From positions 140,100,747 through 140,164,746 of the forward strand of contig NC_081412.1 of assembly GCF_030272615.1 (NCBI RefSeq): 64,000 nucleotides of DNA, written 5' to 3'. The position numbers and the translations under genes were made by a program. Position 1 is the first letter of the stretch. Each line of letters starts with the position of its first letter. The DNA is from Cryptomeria japonica. Lineage: Eukaryota; Streptophyta; Pinopsida; Cupressales; Cupressaceae. This document shows, piece after piece, positions 42,783-57,471 of the stretch. The notes beneath the pieces are model-generated. The model worked only from the letters and a program-made list of their open reading frames with translations. It ran no database searches and had not been told where the DNA came from.

Positions 42783-44367
42783 TGTTGGCATTCTGTGAAC
42801 CGACATGAAGACATAATGATATTGTATGTTGTCATTGATGTCAATATGAGACATGGTGTGAACCGGCACATGTGATAGGTGAAGAGAGAGAGGAACTAGC
42901 ATATGTATGAACCAATTTATATGCCAAAGTGAAGCGGCATATTTGTTCAAGGTGAACCGGCATGTAGCTATGGGAACCGACACATGGAAGCATTATATGA
43001 CTATCGGTTGGTAGGTAGCTTCCACTTCAGGATTTCTGGTTGGCGTACCTCAACTCTGTGTGACTCAGTCAGTGATCTTTGTGTGATGAGTTAGCAGTAT
43101 GATGGAGGACAGATCGTGTTGCCATGTAAGCTCAGTGCGCGTGAAGGATCTTGCATGAAGAAGACTATTCCTATCTACCTCGGGAATGAGTAAAGTCTGT
43201 CAAACGGTGATAACGCGTGATGGGTTATCAGCCGCCATGAAATCGGTGGATAATGGACGATGGAGAATGTCTTGAGATCGATTCAAGATTGTTGCATTTA
43301 ATGCAGTATGATTCAATGATTAGGATCGAACCGTTTGAATTGCTTAACCTAACAGGTTTAGGGTTTAGGGTTTTTGCTACCGACCTGTATGTTTCCTATA
43401 AGGTCGATGTTGTGTTTCTTTTTGAGGTTGTTGGCAAAAGTTGTGAGTGTGTATCCAAGGGAAGTGATACGTGATTCTTGCCAGACCAAAGGAGAGAAGA
43501 GATATCTGCAAAGTGAAAGTGCAGAAGGTGAAGAGGAGCCAAAATGGATCTGCATTAGCATTGAGTGTTGTTAACAGATCATTGTAATTCCTGTTGATCT
43601 CTAACCACTTCAACAATTGTAAAATCCCCTAACAGGTTAGCCTTAACTGGCTTGATTCAAAATCCCTTAAATCGGGTGGTCTTAACCGGCTTGATTCAAA
43701 TCCCTTAACAGGGTAACTCGAGGCTAATGAGTTATGAGAAGCTAGAGAGCTTAGGAGATCCTTTTAGCTATTGAGTTCTTGAAATCCTCTAACAAGGTGA
43801 CCCTACCGGGTTTAACCCTTAACCGGGTGATCCCTACCAGGATCGGTTCCTAGCAGAACCTATTGTAATGTCTTTAACCGGACAAGGCTCCTAACAGAGC
43901 GGACTTCTAAAGAGTTCAAAAAGCAGCTTGTGGGTATTCATCCCCACCGTGGTTTTTCCCAGTTGGGTTTCCACGTGAAAAATATGTGTGTCATGTGAAA
44001 TGCTTTTGTCTTGTGATGCTTTGTTTTACCTGTTAAGCATATGAAGGTTCTATGTTTTATGCCTGTCTATAAAACATATTGAACTCACTGTTGTGAAGAT
44101 CTGATGGTTAAGTTTACTTGTTTATGCATGAGAATATAATGATACTATAGTACTGAGCTAAGAGGGTAGCTTATTGAGTGACCGGTTCATGACTGATTGA
44201 GCTGTACTGGATGTTACCGGTTACACTCTGTTTTACCGATATCCCTGTTTGTTAGTCATTCGGGGTATTTGCTGTCAAATCAGTTTTGGACTGTATTTGT
44301 GTTTGTACTCATTCACCCCCCCCTCTCAGTATCGGTTTGGTACTCGTGGTTCATCATTGAGTTATCA
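42783..44367 (+). mobile_element. Solo LTR with perfect 5-bp target duplication
   Basis: The 1585-bp element starts TGTTGGCATTCTGTG and ends GAGTTATCA. It is flanked by GATTC at 42778-42782 and 44368-44372. It is a different family from the other two solo LTRs. It is rich in ACCGG words, and about 43620-43930 contains repeated units around TTAACCGGCTTGATTC, CCCTTAACAGGGT and similar. No internal region is present. Small frames (43253-43474 and others) are not supported as genes. Strand is arbitrary because TG...CA ends are symmetrical. Confidence 0.9.
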
Positions 44368-44372
44368 GATTC

Positions 44373-46480
<2,108 letters not shown>

Positions 46481-46494
46481 GAAGAGCGATAATT

Positions 46495-46705
46495 TCTTGA
46501 AGGGAGAGTAAGAATAGTTCGATAGAGAGTTAGAATAGATTGATAGAGAGTTAGAATAGTTTGAAAGAGAAGAAGAATAGTTTGAGATAGAGGAAGAATA
46601 GTTGGATGTAGAGGAAGAATAGTTGGATAATATCATGGAGATTGAGCGATAGAGAGATAGTTGGATAGAGATAAGAATAGTTGGAGAGAAAGAGAGACTT
46701 GCGAT
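46495..46705. repeat. AGAATAGTTKGA minisatellite
   Basis: AAGAATAGTT followed by GGATAGAGAG, TGAAAGAGAA or similar repeats about nine times at 20-33 bp. On the minus strand this encodes a Ser/Asn/Tyr-rich frame (NYSSS-type repeats), which I regard as a repeat artefact. Confidence 0.88.
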
Positions 46706-47910
46706 CAAGGAGTCGAATCAGTTGATGAAGAACGACAAGGTCAAAAGCTTACAATCCACTCTAAGTTTCCAAGAGGTTAGAATCCTTTGTTTTTCATTTC
46801 ATTTTTAATTGTTAAAATTGGTATAAAATGTGTAGAAAAGGAAGTTTAGATAATAGATATGTACGTCCAAATGGGTATCGATTATTAATATTGTATTTGA
46901 AATGTTTTATAAACCATTGTGGAATAAAAGAAAAGAATTTAGAGAAAAGAGGTTGTTAATATCATATTTTGCACAAAAATAATTAGTTTTAATTCTATTT
47001 TAGAATGTGTTTGCGTACTTTTGTTTACATATGAGATTAATTTCATACATGTTTAACACCTTCTATTGTATGTACTTTATTTTAGACGAAAGATTGATTT
47101 TAAGATTATTGCTTATAAAAGTTTAACGTTTTCCGAAATATGAAAGATTGTCTTCGATAGATATATTAGATAAGTAATGAATAGCAAATAAAAATGATAT
47201 CTCTATTTTTGTTTTAAAAAGAAAGATTGTATTCTCAATAGAAATTGTGTTTAAGGGAATCAAGCTAGGGTTAAGCTTGAATTGGAAAAATTTACCTTTC
47301 GGGATGGGTGCCGAATGTGGATGTTTATAGAGAGAATAGTTGCTTTTTCCAACTATTATTTTGCTGTGCATGGCATATACTCGGCCGAGTTATTGTTTGA
47401 ATTATTCGTAGAAAAAGATGGAAATTCCTTATTTATGCTCTTTACCACATCCTAGTATGATAGCGAATGCTTGTTTCTTAGAATGAACTAGGAAAAATGA
47501 AAATGCATATATTATCTAGGCATGCACCAGATTCCCTCTTGCTTTCGAATTCTTCGGTTAAACCAATTCGTGCAGGGTCGGGTATTCTTGAATGACCAAG
47601 AATTCCGGGGAAGCGTAAGCTTCAAGGTTGGGCGGAAAAAGCGCCTGATTCTTGTTCTCATTTGCGTTCAAAAGACAGAAGGAAGCGACTCAGACTAAAG
47701 ATCGACGGATGCATCTTCTTGTATATTCTTAAGGCAATTTGGAAGGCTAAGTAGGAAATAAGAACTTCTTTGTATTGGATATTGTATTATTCATGTGCAT
47801 TATTATGATATATTCGATGTTTGCTTATATCTTGTATAAAATATGCTTAGAGATTGAAATTTTAAGTTTATTTATGAATAAAGCGTAGTTTAGGGTTAGA
47901 TCCTAGATTG
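46706..47910. other. Non-coding region to the end of block X
   Basis: No gene is supported. About 47520-47720 is GC-richer than the surroundings and may be part of a retroelement leader or LTR, but no boundaries could be placed. Confidence 0.45.
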
Positions 47911-49665
47911 ACATCTTTACACATTTCATATTAACTAAAACAATCTAAATCATTTCCTTAAGGTTAACTATTCATCTTACCAACTACCCATTCATTCTTA
48001 CAATCTAGAAGTATCCATTTATCAAGAATATCAACCTTTCATTAAGAACATTCATTCAATATTTGCATAAGTATCCATACTCAAGATCATCATATTACAA
48101 CATAATTATTATAATCGATTACAACATATAAATATTTCATCTTACTACAAGTCCTAATACTTATATCCTCTAAATGCAAGTTACATAGCTACTTTTACAT
48201 TATCATCTTAATTACCATATCAAATTTCATATTCTTTTCTATCTTAAACATGAACATAAATTCCTACTACATGACCTTTATATCAAAACTCATGAATCCC
48301 TTTAGGAACCATTACAAGATTATCTACAACATATCTATTAACATGAATTGCATTCAATTTCAAAGATAATTACATTTCAATACATCTCAATATTCATGTT
48401 ACAAATTATAGGCCCATTTCATAAACATCATCTACTATATAATTACATGATCATTTCAAGAAGAGCATAGTTCTCCTAGTACATAGTCTCATCTACAACT
48501 TCTATAATAAGATTACATTACATAACCCATGATATTAATCACATTCATTTGCTCCAAAATTCATCCATAAGCTGCAATGAAGAAGTATTCACATCCACGC
48601 ATAAGAATCCAATGAGAACATCCCAATGGTAGAAAGGCACCAACCACCCGACCATGTGGAACCAAAGGAACCACCCCCCAGTGCTAAGAGATGACACAAG
48701 GTCCCAACACACACTCTAGACCTATAATGACACCAAACTACCAAACAGACTAAAAACTCAAGTATCACAATGACACAAACACAACAACCAATCACATAGC
48801 GACATCAAATAGAAACTTCCAGTGGCGTAACAACAAACAAGGCATAAATGCAGAACAAGCAAAGGACACATGTAGGAGTGGAGTGTCATCACATGATATC
48901 CTCCAAATGTAGAAAAACAACCTTTCAAGGCATAAACCTAATAGACATGTGGAGCCATCTCAACCTATGAGAGAATCTAGGGAGATTGACTTGACACCGC
49001 AATGGCCTTCCCAAGCTTATCCTAAAAAATCCTCCCTAGGATCAAGTCTTAGGAATCAACTATTAATTGTCTTGAATAGGTGAATCCTAATTACCCAACC
49101 CATCTAATTCATTATTAATGTTATCTTTTGTTTATAAATAAGGAAAACTTCCAATGTGCCCTGGCGATCTAGATAGGAGGCTTATCAACTCACCACCTAT
49201 CTCTCATGACCCCGGTCATCATATGGAAGCCCACTCCCCCTAACATGTTCCAAAATAACAATAATAACAAGGAGGCTCTAATTCAACATTCAAGAGTGAT
49301 CCATAGACAACATCACGAAATCATGAAGCATCCATAACAATCCAATGCCAACAACAAAAATAAACCAACAATGAGTCTCATATCAAACTAGTGCTTGAAA
49401 AGCAATATCAAAGTCAATCAAAATATGCCATAATCATGAGATGAAAATCAATAGTAAGGCACATCAAATTACTGGGCCAAGAGCAACAAATCAATCCTCA
49501 CAACATGGCTTATCAACAAGTTGGAGGAGCACAAAACCTCTATGGTATGGCTTATCAATATACCAAAGCTTAAAATCATCGAATAACATCAAATCAAATA
49601 AATCACAAAGCTGGAAAATATCAACAGACCTCAATCAAGCCTCTGGTACAAGGACAAATTGAAAA
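47911..49665 (+). repeat. Segmental duplication block Q1
   Basis: It aligns collinearly with 60197-61938 at about 94-96% by eye, with small indels (for example a 13-bp difference near 48365). The content is non-coding repeat DNA. Small frames shared by both copies (48589-48795 minus and 49441-49662 plus) differ at many residues and show no domain. Q1 ends at GACAAATTGAAAA, where P2 begins. Confidence 0.92.
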
Positions 49666-49668
49666 TAA
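49666..49668. other. Tandem-duplication junction (Q1 joined to P2)
   Basis: Left of the junction the sequence follows Q (ATTGAAAA, as at 61931-61938). Right of it, it follows P (AACCTAATC, as at 23265). Only one or two bases are ambiguous, with A-run microhomology on both parental sides. This is the breakpoint that created the second unit. Confidence 0.85.
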
Positions 49669-50138
49669 CCTAATCAAAATAAATGAATTTAAATTCAAAA
49701 CGTAAAAATAATTGAACAAATGTGAAAGAAAAACAAAAATCAAGCAAAACCAACCTTGATCCATGGCGTTTGGGTGAGAAAAGAGGGAGCCCGTGCATGG
49801 TTTAGTGAAAAAAAACCCAAATTCTCAACTCGTGGCCGCGTGAAAAATAACAGGCGGTTGGCCAAAAAAAAAAATTATTGACAGGTACCGCGTACGCAGT
49901 GCTTTAGGACTTAAAACCACGTACGGGGTTCTAAGTCCTAAAGAACTAAGTACGCGGTCATTTTTATAAAGGAATCCCGTACGCGCTATTGTCCCTTTAA
50001 GCTCGAGGACAACAAACCAAGTAGCGTGTACAGGGTGATTTGAATTTTAAGTACCACAAACGTAGTGGCTGTTTTTTCAAGTTTTTTTAGGTGTGTGTCC
50101 ACTTTTTTGCACACCATCTTTGTGCACTTACCCGTTAA
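49667..50138 (-). mobile_element. Truncated right end of the giant DNA transposon (duplicate)
   Basis: It contains exon 1 of the minus-strand gene (ATGGATCAAG near 49754-49763), six GCGTAC subterminal units at about 49887-50065 and the terminal inverted repeat at about 50098-50138, whose outer end reads GGGTAAGTGCACAAAGATGG on the minus strand. It is here because it was carried by the segmental duplication, not by transposition. Confidence 0.85.
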
Positions 50139-52690
50139 GCTTCTACAAATGTCAAATTTGCCAAAACTATCGAAAGACACTGATACTATGATTATCGATG
50201 GCAACAATGAGAGAAAAATTGATATAGTCCAACCTTGACAACGACGATCAATTTTAACTACAAAATCCTTTGTATATGGTGCTGATAATGTGCATGATGG
50301 TGAGGGGTATGGCCAATGACCCTTCGATCCAATGAAACTGTTTGATGTGGCTAATGTTGGCATATGTAGGGAGGGACAATGGTTATTTGAGGATGGAGAG
50401 GATGGGAATCAACACAAGTTGAATGCTTTGAAGGCAAGATTGGATCAAATGGAGACTAGACCTTCTCTTGCAAGGGCCTCCATATTTCCAGAGTTGTCTT
50501 AGACTATTCACCTCCCTGATCGACCTCTGAATGTTGACTTAGGAGAGGATAGTCTAATGGAGGTGGAAGAGAATGTTGACTACTTCTCAAAACATGGTTT
50601 GATTAGAATATTTCATGGGTTTTGACTGAGTATGGTTGTGCTTCACCAATGGATCACAGAAACGTGGTATCCTATTTTGAAGGGTCATCTCCATATTCAT
50701 CCCTGTGCATGGGTTTTTTTATTGTGGTCTTTGATAATTCTCATGATTGTCACATAGTTCTATGTGATTACTAATGGGATTACAATCGAGACCTTCTTAT
50801 GTTGAATTCATGGGATCCTTCCTTTTATCCAAGCACTAAATTTCCTTCTCGACAATTCCCCTTTGGGTAAGGCTTTTGAATCTACCTTTCAGTTTTGGTT
50901 CGATTCTTGTTTTGAAGCTATTGATAATTTGCTTGAAAAATTCTTGGATGTTGATGAGGGTTCTATAATTATTTTCTATACCAATTATGCCCAGGAATAT
51001 TGGTGGAGATCTAATGCAGGAGCATCCCTGGTTCTTGGCAATCTTGCATCAACCAAAAACATGTTCTTTCAATTTGTTCCTATTTTGCAGTTTCAACATT
51101 TCATTATGCGTTCCTTTGCATTTTCTCAACAGATCTTGCAGAGCTAGATTTTGACTGTGGAAATGTTCATTTGCCTTACTCTAGGTTCATGGGATGTTTG
51201 GATCTTTTTCCGACAAGTTATCACTTTCAGATTTCGAGACAATTCTCTAGATTAGAACACTAGAACCGCTTGGACCTATTGACGAATCTTGTGAATCATT
51301 TACATAGCTTGTGGAGATTCAATTCATTATTTCCAACGTTCCTTAGCATGTGGTCGACCTCCCCTTAGGTTCGCACTTCATCCTATGGATTTTTCAGATG
51401 GATCTCTTTGGTGGAGGTTGACCTTGTTGTTTTACACATTTCATCTTGTTTATCGATGATTGTTCCACCTTGGGCCGACGCAGATCATCCTTGATCATAT
51501 AAATCAATATCATTAAGCTTTTAGAATCAAGTCGTTAGAATATAGAAGATAATCTTGAGGTTAGAAGGTCTAGAGTTGGCTCGTATTCTTGTTTGAGCTC
51601 GAATGTTGCATAACACACTTGTTTTGTACTCAGGCCCGTGAGCTGAATCTATGAGCCCAGATGTGACCAGATTGTAACTGATTTTCATGATATAATCTAG
51701 TCTATTTCTGCATTGGCTCTATCACTTTGAGTTGTTTCTATTGCACATCTCTTTTTGCACGGTCCAGACTGTTCTCTTTGAGGACCCTCTCGTCGTGATT
51801 GCACCAAGATCGATACCAACAAAGATTTTGTGTAGGTATTTCTTTCAACACTTAAAATGGTTGTTGGATATCGTCTTTAGATTACGAGGGAATTTCATTC
51901 TGATGTCGTAGGTGCTTTTGCATTGGAAATGTTATTGACCAGTGTGCTAAATGAAAGGACTATCAAGCTTCATGGTGGAAAGATGTTGCCCCTCATCACT
52001 ACTTAGTTAAAAGGGATCCAGTGGGAGAGATCATTGATGGGCCCTAGAAACCTAAAAGAGATGGATCACCCTTGTCCTATCCATCCAAAGCCTAGTGCAC
52101 TTCACGTTTGTTGGTTTGTTCCCCTATTAATGGGCACAACAACAACATGGGAGCAGATGCGTCTTCCTTGGTGATGATCTAGTTGTTTGAAACTTCAATG
52201 TTAAATCCCAAGAAATAACCATCCACACCAAGGTCTTTAGGTTTTCCTTCTACTGGGAATGCTTGCAACAAGGTTGAGCTGCATCTTGTTGAGAAGAAGA
52301 CTGCAGTTGCAGAGAGTTCCCGATCTCCCTCATTAAGAGATTCAAATATTACATCAAGGAAAGAAGATGAGATTACTGGTGTTGAGGCTCAAGATAATGT
52401 TTGGATAGTTAGACAAAGAATAAGAAAGAAAAATGAGGCTACTTTCAACATGTTGTTGTTATCCCACTCCAAAAGGGGAGAAAATGTTTAAGAATATGGA
52501 TGTAACAAATGTTAGGTTTGTCTCCATTTGGTCTTGGAGACTCTATAGATTGTTTCCATCACTTGTTAATGGGTGGATTTTTCTTGGTGAGATTAGGGTT
52601 TTTTGGCATAGTATGCCTAGAGGTGGTATAATGCTAGGTTGGTCATTTGTTTTCATGTAGTGCCTATTAATGGGTTTTGAAGACTTAATG
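50139..52690 (+). pseudogene. LINE ORF1 (DUF4283-type) relic, copy 2
   Basis: It is better preserved than copy 1 because no LTR interrupts it. Frame words run from LPKLSKDTDTMIIDGN (about 50158) through KLNALKARLDQME, KHGLI, LHQWITETWYPILKGHLHIH, FFIVVFDNSHD and a W..R.LL..NSWDPSFYPS stretch. The open frame at 50863-51147 adds FWFDSCFEAIDNLLEKFLDVDEG. A charged tail (EDEITGVEAQDNVW) is near 52369-52410, and a 75-codon frame lies at 52433-52660. Stops and frameshifts remain. The order of motifs matches DUF4283 and the segment after it in plant L1 ORF1. No reverse transcriptase follows, so the element is 3'-truncated or an ORF1-only derivative. Confidence 0.65.
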
Positions 52691-54889
52691 TCATGATTAG
52701 ATGTAAATTTTTTAATATGAATAGATGCAACCCTTCTGTTGTGAAAATTATTAATAATATTATTATATATTTTAATTAAAGTAAATTATTATTAATTATA
52801 TCATATATTTTAAATTATAATATTACAAATATACTAAAAATATATTTATATATTATAATTGTAAAATAATATTATTATATATATTAAAAATTTAATTGAA
52901 AATATATTAATTATATATATATATATCCTTCTCGAGGCCAAACTTGAACTCTTTTTTACTATATAATTGAAAAAGACTATTTAATACTCTAGTATTGATT
53001 AATTTTAATATATCTCTACTATAGTTTTAATACATTTCTTCCATATTAAAAAAATAAAAATTTTATGTACAAAGTCGTACTAAAGAGAAATTAATAGGGT
53101 ATATAATGTTAAAAGTGATATAATTAGTAATTATGGAAAATTAAAAAGTATTTTTGCTACAAGTCATTTTAGAAGCGTCGCGAATTTTTGAATAAGTTGT
53201 TTGTCACATCTATTCAATGAATTTGTTCTCTCGACACATAAAAAATCAACATATAAATCTTGGATTCTTACTACGTATTAAGTTCTCCAATCTTTTCAAT
53301 TCAATCTGTCTTAAAAGTTCACACTAAAGCCTATTGACTAATAAAATAAAAAATACAAAATACAAAATTAAATTAAATTTTAAAAAATTAAAATGATATA
53401 AAATAAAGTAAATAATATATTATTATATATTCTAATTAAATTAAAATTATATAATGATATAATATATTTAAAATTCTAATATAAAAATATATTTTTAATA
53501 TATTTATATTAAATTATAATTATAAAATAATAATATTATATATATTTCAGTCTTACTCGGAAACGTACTTCCACCCTAAAGGCACACGTTTCGGAAACGG
53601 AAACAGTTTCGAGGACGGGGGGATGGCCAGAAACATTTCCAATTCGTCTGCGATCTAGCAAAATTTTTGGAAACCATCTTGAAAATTTGGAAACGATCAA
53701 CTTTTTATAAAATTTGATTTTTAATTGCAGCTATATTTATTATTAAATTTTTTATTTTAATGAAAGTGATAGAATAAATATCGCTGCAATAAATCAAAAG
53801 ATGATAATTAAACATTCCAAATTGGAATTTCTTAATGTTATTTTTATACCATATCTGATTAAGTAAAATTAGTCTTTAACTTTCTAATAGTCGCTATCAA
53901 GAAATGCAAACTACCATCTTAACAACACATTTCCTACCGGACATAATACTTGATCTGCATATAAATACCTTCCCATCCATTCATTAACTATAATCTAGTA
54001 AATTATATATTGTATCTTATATTTTAATATTTCAATATCTTTTAATTTTACTATTTTCATCTACTAGATATAATAGAAGTGGTACCAGAGCCAACTTGAA
54101 CTTGTTAATGACAAATGTCCATGAAGACCTATGGATTGACTTAATTTGTATTTGGTAATTGAAATAACTCTTCTCTTTTTATGTAGATAGATAATGAGTA
54201 TTACTAATTGCCTAACATGGGAAATGCAAAGTTCACTTTGAGGGTGGTTTGCGAGGCATAATTTTGTTCCCTTCTCCTTTAAAGATTCTTTACATTTCAT
54301 ATACTTGTAACCCATCTTGTTGTTTTTTTGGAGGCCGATCACAAAGAGTTGAAATATGACACCTTTACCTAGTCATTATGCGTGTGTTTTACTTGCATAC
54401 TATACACAAATGTTTCTTTGGTTTTGTGTTTTGAGTGAGCTAGTCTTTGTTTCTTATTAACTACGTGGATATCAAACCTATGCATATTGCATACGAATAA
54501 AATGGAATATATAGATGCTATTCAAATTTGAACTCTCATTTGATTCATTTGATCATAATGCTATTTTATGTTCTTAATCTTATCCTATGATGATTCAATT
54601 TGATTCGTTTGATGCTAGTTCTATGATGATTCAATAAATGATCATTGATTCAATGATTTTAGATTTTGATTTATAAATATTATTATGTTGCTACGATGAA
54701 TGTTTATTGTGTTACAATTATTTTTATATATATATATATCCCCTGTCGTCTCTTGCTCCAAAAAAAAACTTCTTGAAAATCCGTTTTATAATCAATTAAA
54801 AATAATTAAATATAAATTTATAAATATAATATTAATTTTTTACAGTGTTACATGCTGCGTTGCTACTAGCGCACGCACACACCGATATA
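52691..54889. other. AT-rich non-coding region of block P2
   Basis: It holds the older 5'-flank duplicate R1 (52930-53335), the TATA/PBS-like remnant (TGGTACCAGAGCC near 54080) and a short (AT)n run (54725-54739), all as in copy 1. The MITE empty site is at about 54885-54890. No gene is seen. Confidence 0.7.
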
Positions 54890-55236
54890 TACTTGAGAGG
54901 CTAAACTTAGGAACTCTTTTTTACTATATAATTGAAAAAAGTCTATTTAATACTCAGTATTGACTGATTTTAATATATCCATTTTTCTTCCATATTTCTC
55001 GTGGAATGGTATTTTATGACAAATTGACAAGGTATATAATGTTAAAGGCGATGTAATTATGGAAAAAGTTATCCGTGTTTCTGTTAAGAGTCATTTTAGA
55101 AACGTCGCGGCCTGTTTGCCACATCTATTCAGTGAATTTGTTCTCTCTTTTCACGAAAAATCAACATTTAAATCTTGGATTCTTACCACATATTGAGTTC
55201 AATGTTTTCAATTCAATCTGTCTGAGTTTTATAACC
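54890..55236 (+). promoter_or_regulatory. 5' flank / putative promoter of gene copy 2
   Basis: It is nearly identical to copy 1 from about 55030 to the start codon, including TATATAATG near 55034. Unlike copy 1, it has no MITE about 0.35 kb upstream of the start codon, so the two genes differ in their proximal upstream context. Confidence 0.4.
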
Positions 55237-57471
55237 ATGGCCATGTATTATGACAACAAGAAGAGAAAAAGAAAAGGAAAACCTCCTCATCCATTAAAAG
55301 ATGAAGAGCCAGAGACTGATTATCAGTTAAAAAATGATGGTAATGAGGAATGCAGCTTGAAAGAAGATGAATACGAAGAAGAAGAAACTGATAACGATGA
55401 GGAAGAAGAGAGTTCAGATTATGATAATGATGAAGAAAGTGATGACATCTCCAGAGCAGAAGATTATGAAGATGACAAGGAGGAGGAAGATGATTATCAT
55501 TATGATGGGAACACCAGAAAACTTATGAAACGACTGTCCAAGCTATCTTTTGGCCCATCACACAATAATGGGGTAAGGGAGTTGCACATTAAGTTTTCTC
55601 AGGACTTTCTGTGGAAGAGGCATTTGATATGTCAAAGTGAGATTGAGAATTTTGGGAAGGAAGATTTGGAGTTTAGAGTATGGAGACTAGAAACCAGATT
55701 AGGGCATGCCCTCATACAAGCTAACAGTAAATGGGCCAAAATCTTATCACATCATATACCCCTTGATTGTGCTCCAACAGCTCTTTCCCTTGCAGAACAG
55801 CTCTGTAAAAATGAGCTCCAATGGTCAGATAAGGTGGTGGAAATCATTTTATGCTGGCTGTACTGTGGGGATGATGGGTATTGCCTTATGCAAACTGAGA
55901 AGGAGCTCCTAGAAACATGCTTTGCTTTGGAGAAAATGCTGTCAATGGAGGACAATTCTTATGTTAACAACAAAAACAATGGGTATGGTGATGAGAATGT
56001 TTTAGTGCAGAGGAAGTATGTAATGAAGCTGCAAGAGTGCCTTAGACCTCTGGGAGAATATGTAAGAGAGTTGATTGCTGATGGAAAAGAGCACCTTCCC
56101 ATGGACAGAAGATTTAGAGTAAATCAAATGTGTGAGGGGCCCATGCAAAAGCTAAAGGCAGGGGAATTTGGCTATGCATTTTTGGGTACAAGTGTTGTGG
56201 CTTACAGACATGGTGTTGTTTGGGAGGGTCTCCATGTTTTCAATGAGGGGCATGTTTTTGCTCAGGATATTACTCTTAGTAGAAGCCAATCAGAACAGGT
56301 ATTGTATTCTAGTTTATAAAATTTAACTGTTTGTCCAATGTACAAAAATGAACTGTGTGTTTTTAATCAAGTTTCAGATCAAATTCAGTGATAGGAAGAG
56401 GATCACAAAAGATTATTTTTAGAATGAATTGTGTTTTTAATTGGTATTTTGAATCACACTCAGTGATCTATTATTGAGAAGAGGACCACATTCTGTGATC
56501 CATCTTCTATTATCAGAAAGAAGACCACACTCTGTGATCCATTATTCATCAAGGAAGAGGACCACACTTTGTTGGATCACAGAGCATGGTCCTCTTCCTG
56601 ATGATAGATCAATGAGTGTGATCCTAGTGATGATGGTTCAGAGAGTATTATCCAATTTTCGATGATAGATCGTTGAGTGTGATCTGAATGCTTTCTGATA
56701 ATAGCTCATAGAGTGTGGTCCTCTTTCTGATGATAGACCATAGAATATAATCCAAAACATCGATTCAAAACACACAGTTGATTAGAAACAATCTTTTGTA
56801 TACAACACAAACTGCGGAAAACTAATACCGAACTGTTTATGTGATTGATAAACCATTGGCTAATCTTTATATTCTCTTGCCAGGAACAATACTCACACTA
56901 CTTCAAATATCAGGAGATTGCAGACGATCCTACTTCTCAGCTGAAGAGAGTAAAACATGGGGTGTTTCGTCTGGTGTTTATTGGCAATCCAGAGGCTGAA
57001 ATCAGATCAATCTACTCTTTTCTTAAGCGAGCTCGTAAAATTACAGAGAACGCTGGCAAGGATAGCTCTTTCTTCCTCTGCCCACACATCCAAGTCCAGG
57101 AATTCGGGCTCAAGATTTTAAACACAGATGAAAACATGAAAAAAACATCAAATGATTTGAATCTACAGGAGAAAGAAAACTACATTAATTACAATGGAGA
57201 CTTAAGGGATTTGCTAAATCGACTGGCTTTGGTCCAAAATAATAACTTGCAGGCATCTTTGATTGTCAAGAATCCAACGCAAGAGACCTTCTTCACCATC
57301 TATGGATTAAGTGAAGTCATGGGATATAATTTTGAAAACAATATTTTGGTGGTGAGATCTTCAGTTTCTGAGATTCGAGGCTTAATTAAATGCGTACTGG
57401 ATAAAAATGTGAGCTTCCAGTGGCGACAAAACCATTCTCCTCGTTCTATTTTGGAGCTTGTCATGCTGTGA
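55237..57471 (+). CDS. Unrecognised two-exon protein, 549 residues, copy 2
   Basis: Exon 1 is 55237-56298 and exon 2 is 56884-57471. The 585-bp intron has GT (CAG|GTATTG) and AG (TTGCCAG) borders. Length and architecture are identical to copy 1: basic residues 8-15, acidic 21-90, and a globular remainder without a recognised motif. Exon 1 differs from copy 1 at four nucleotides, all amino-acid changing. The 5' part of exon 2 holds ten more replacements and about four silent differences, and the last 95 codons are identical. The frame is intact, so either both genes are functional or the duplication is recent. The minus-strand and +1 frames overlapping exon 1 are shadows. Confidence 0.8.
56299..56883 (+). 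other. Intron of gene copy 2 with inverted repeat units
   Basis: It has the same hairpin-prone repeat array as copy 1. An extra unit of about 30 bp (AAGACCACACTCTGTGATCC) near 56519-56540 makes it 33 bp longer. Intron divergence from copy 1 is roughly thirty substitutions by eye, against four in the 1062-bp exon 1. Confidence 0.75.

Noticed and set aside
48589-48795. 68-codon minus-strand frame open in both Q copies (also 60862-61068), Cys/Trp-rich
   Set aside because: Eleven or more residue differences in 68 codons, in a region that is about 95% identical, indicate no protein-level constraint. No domain is recognised.
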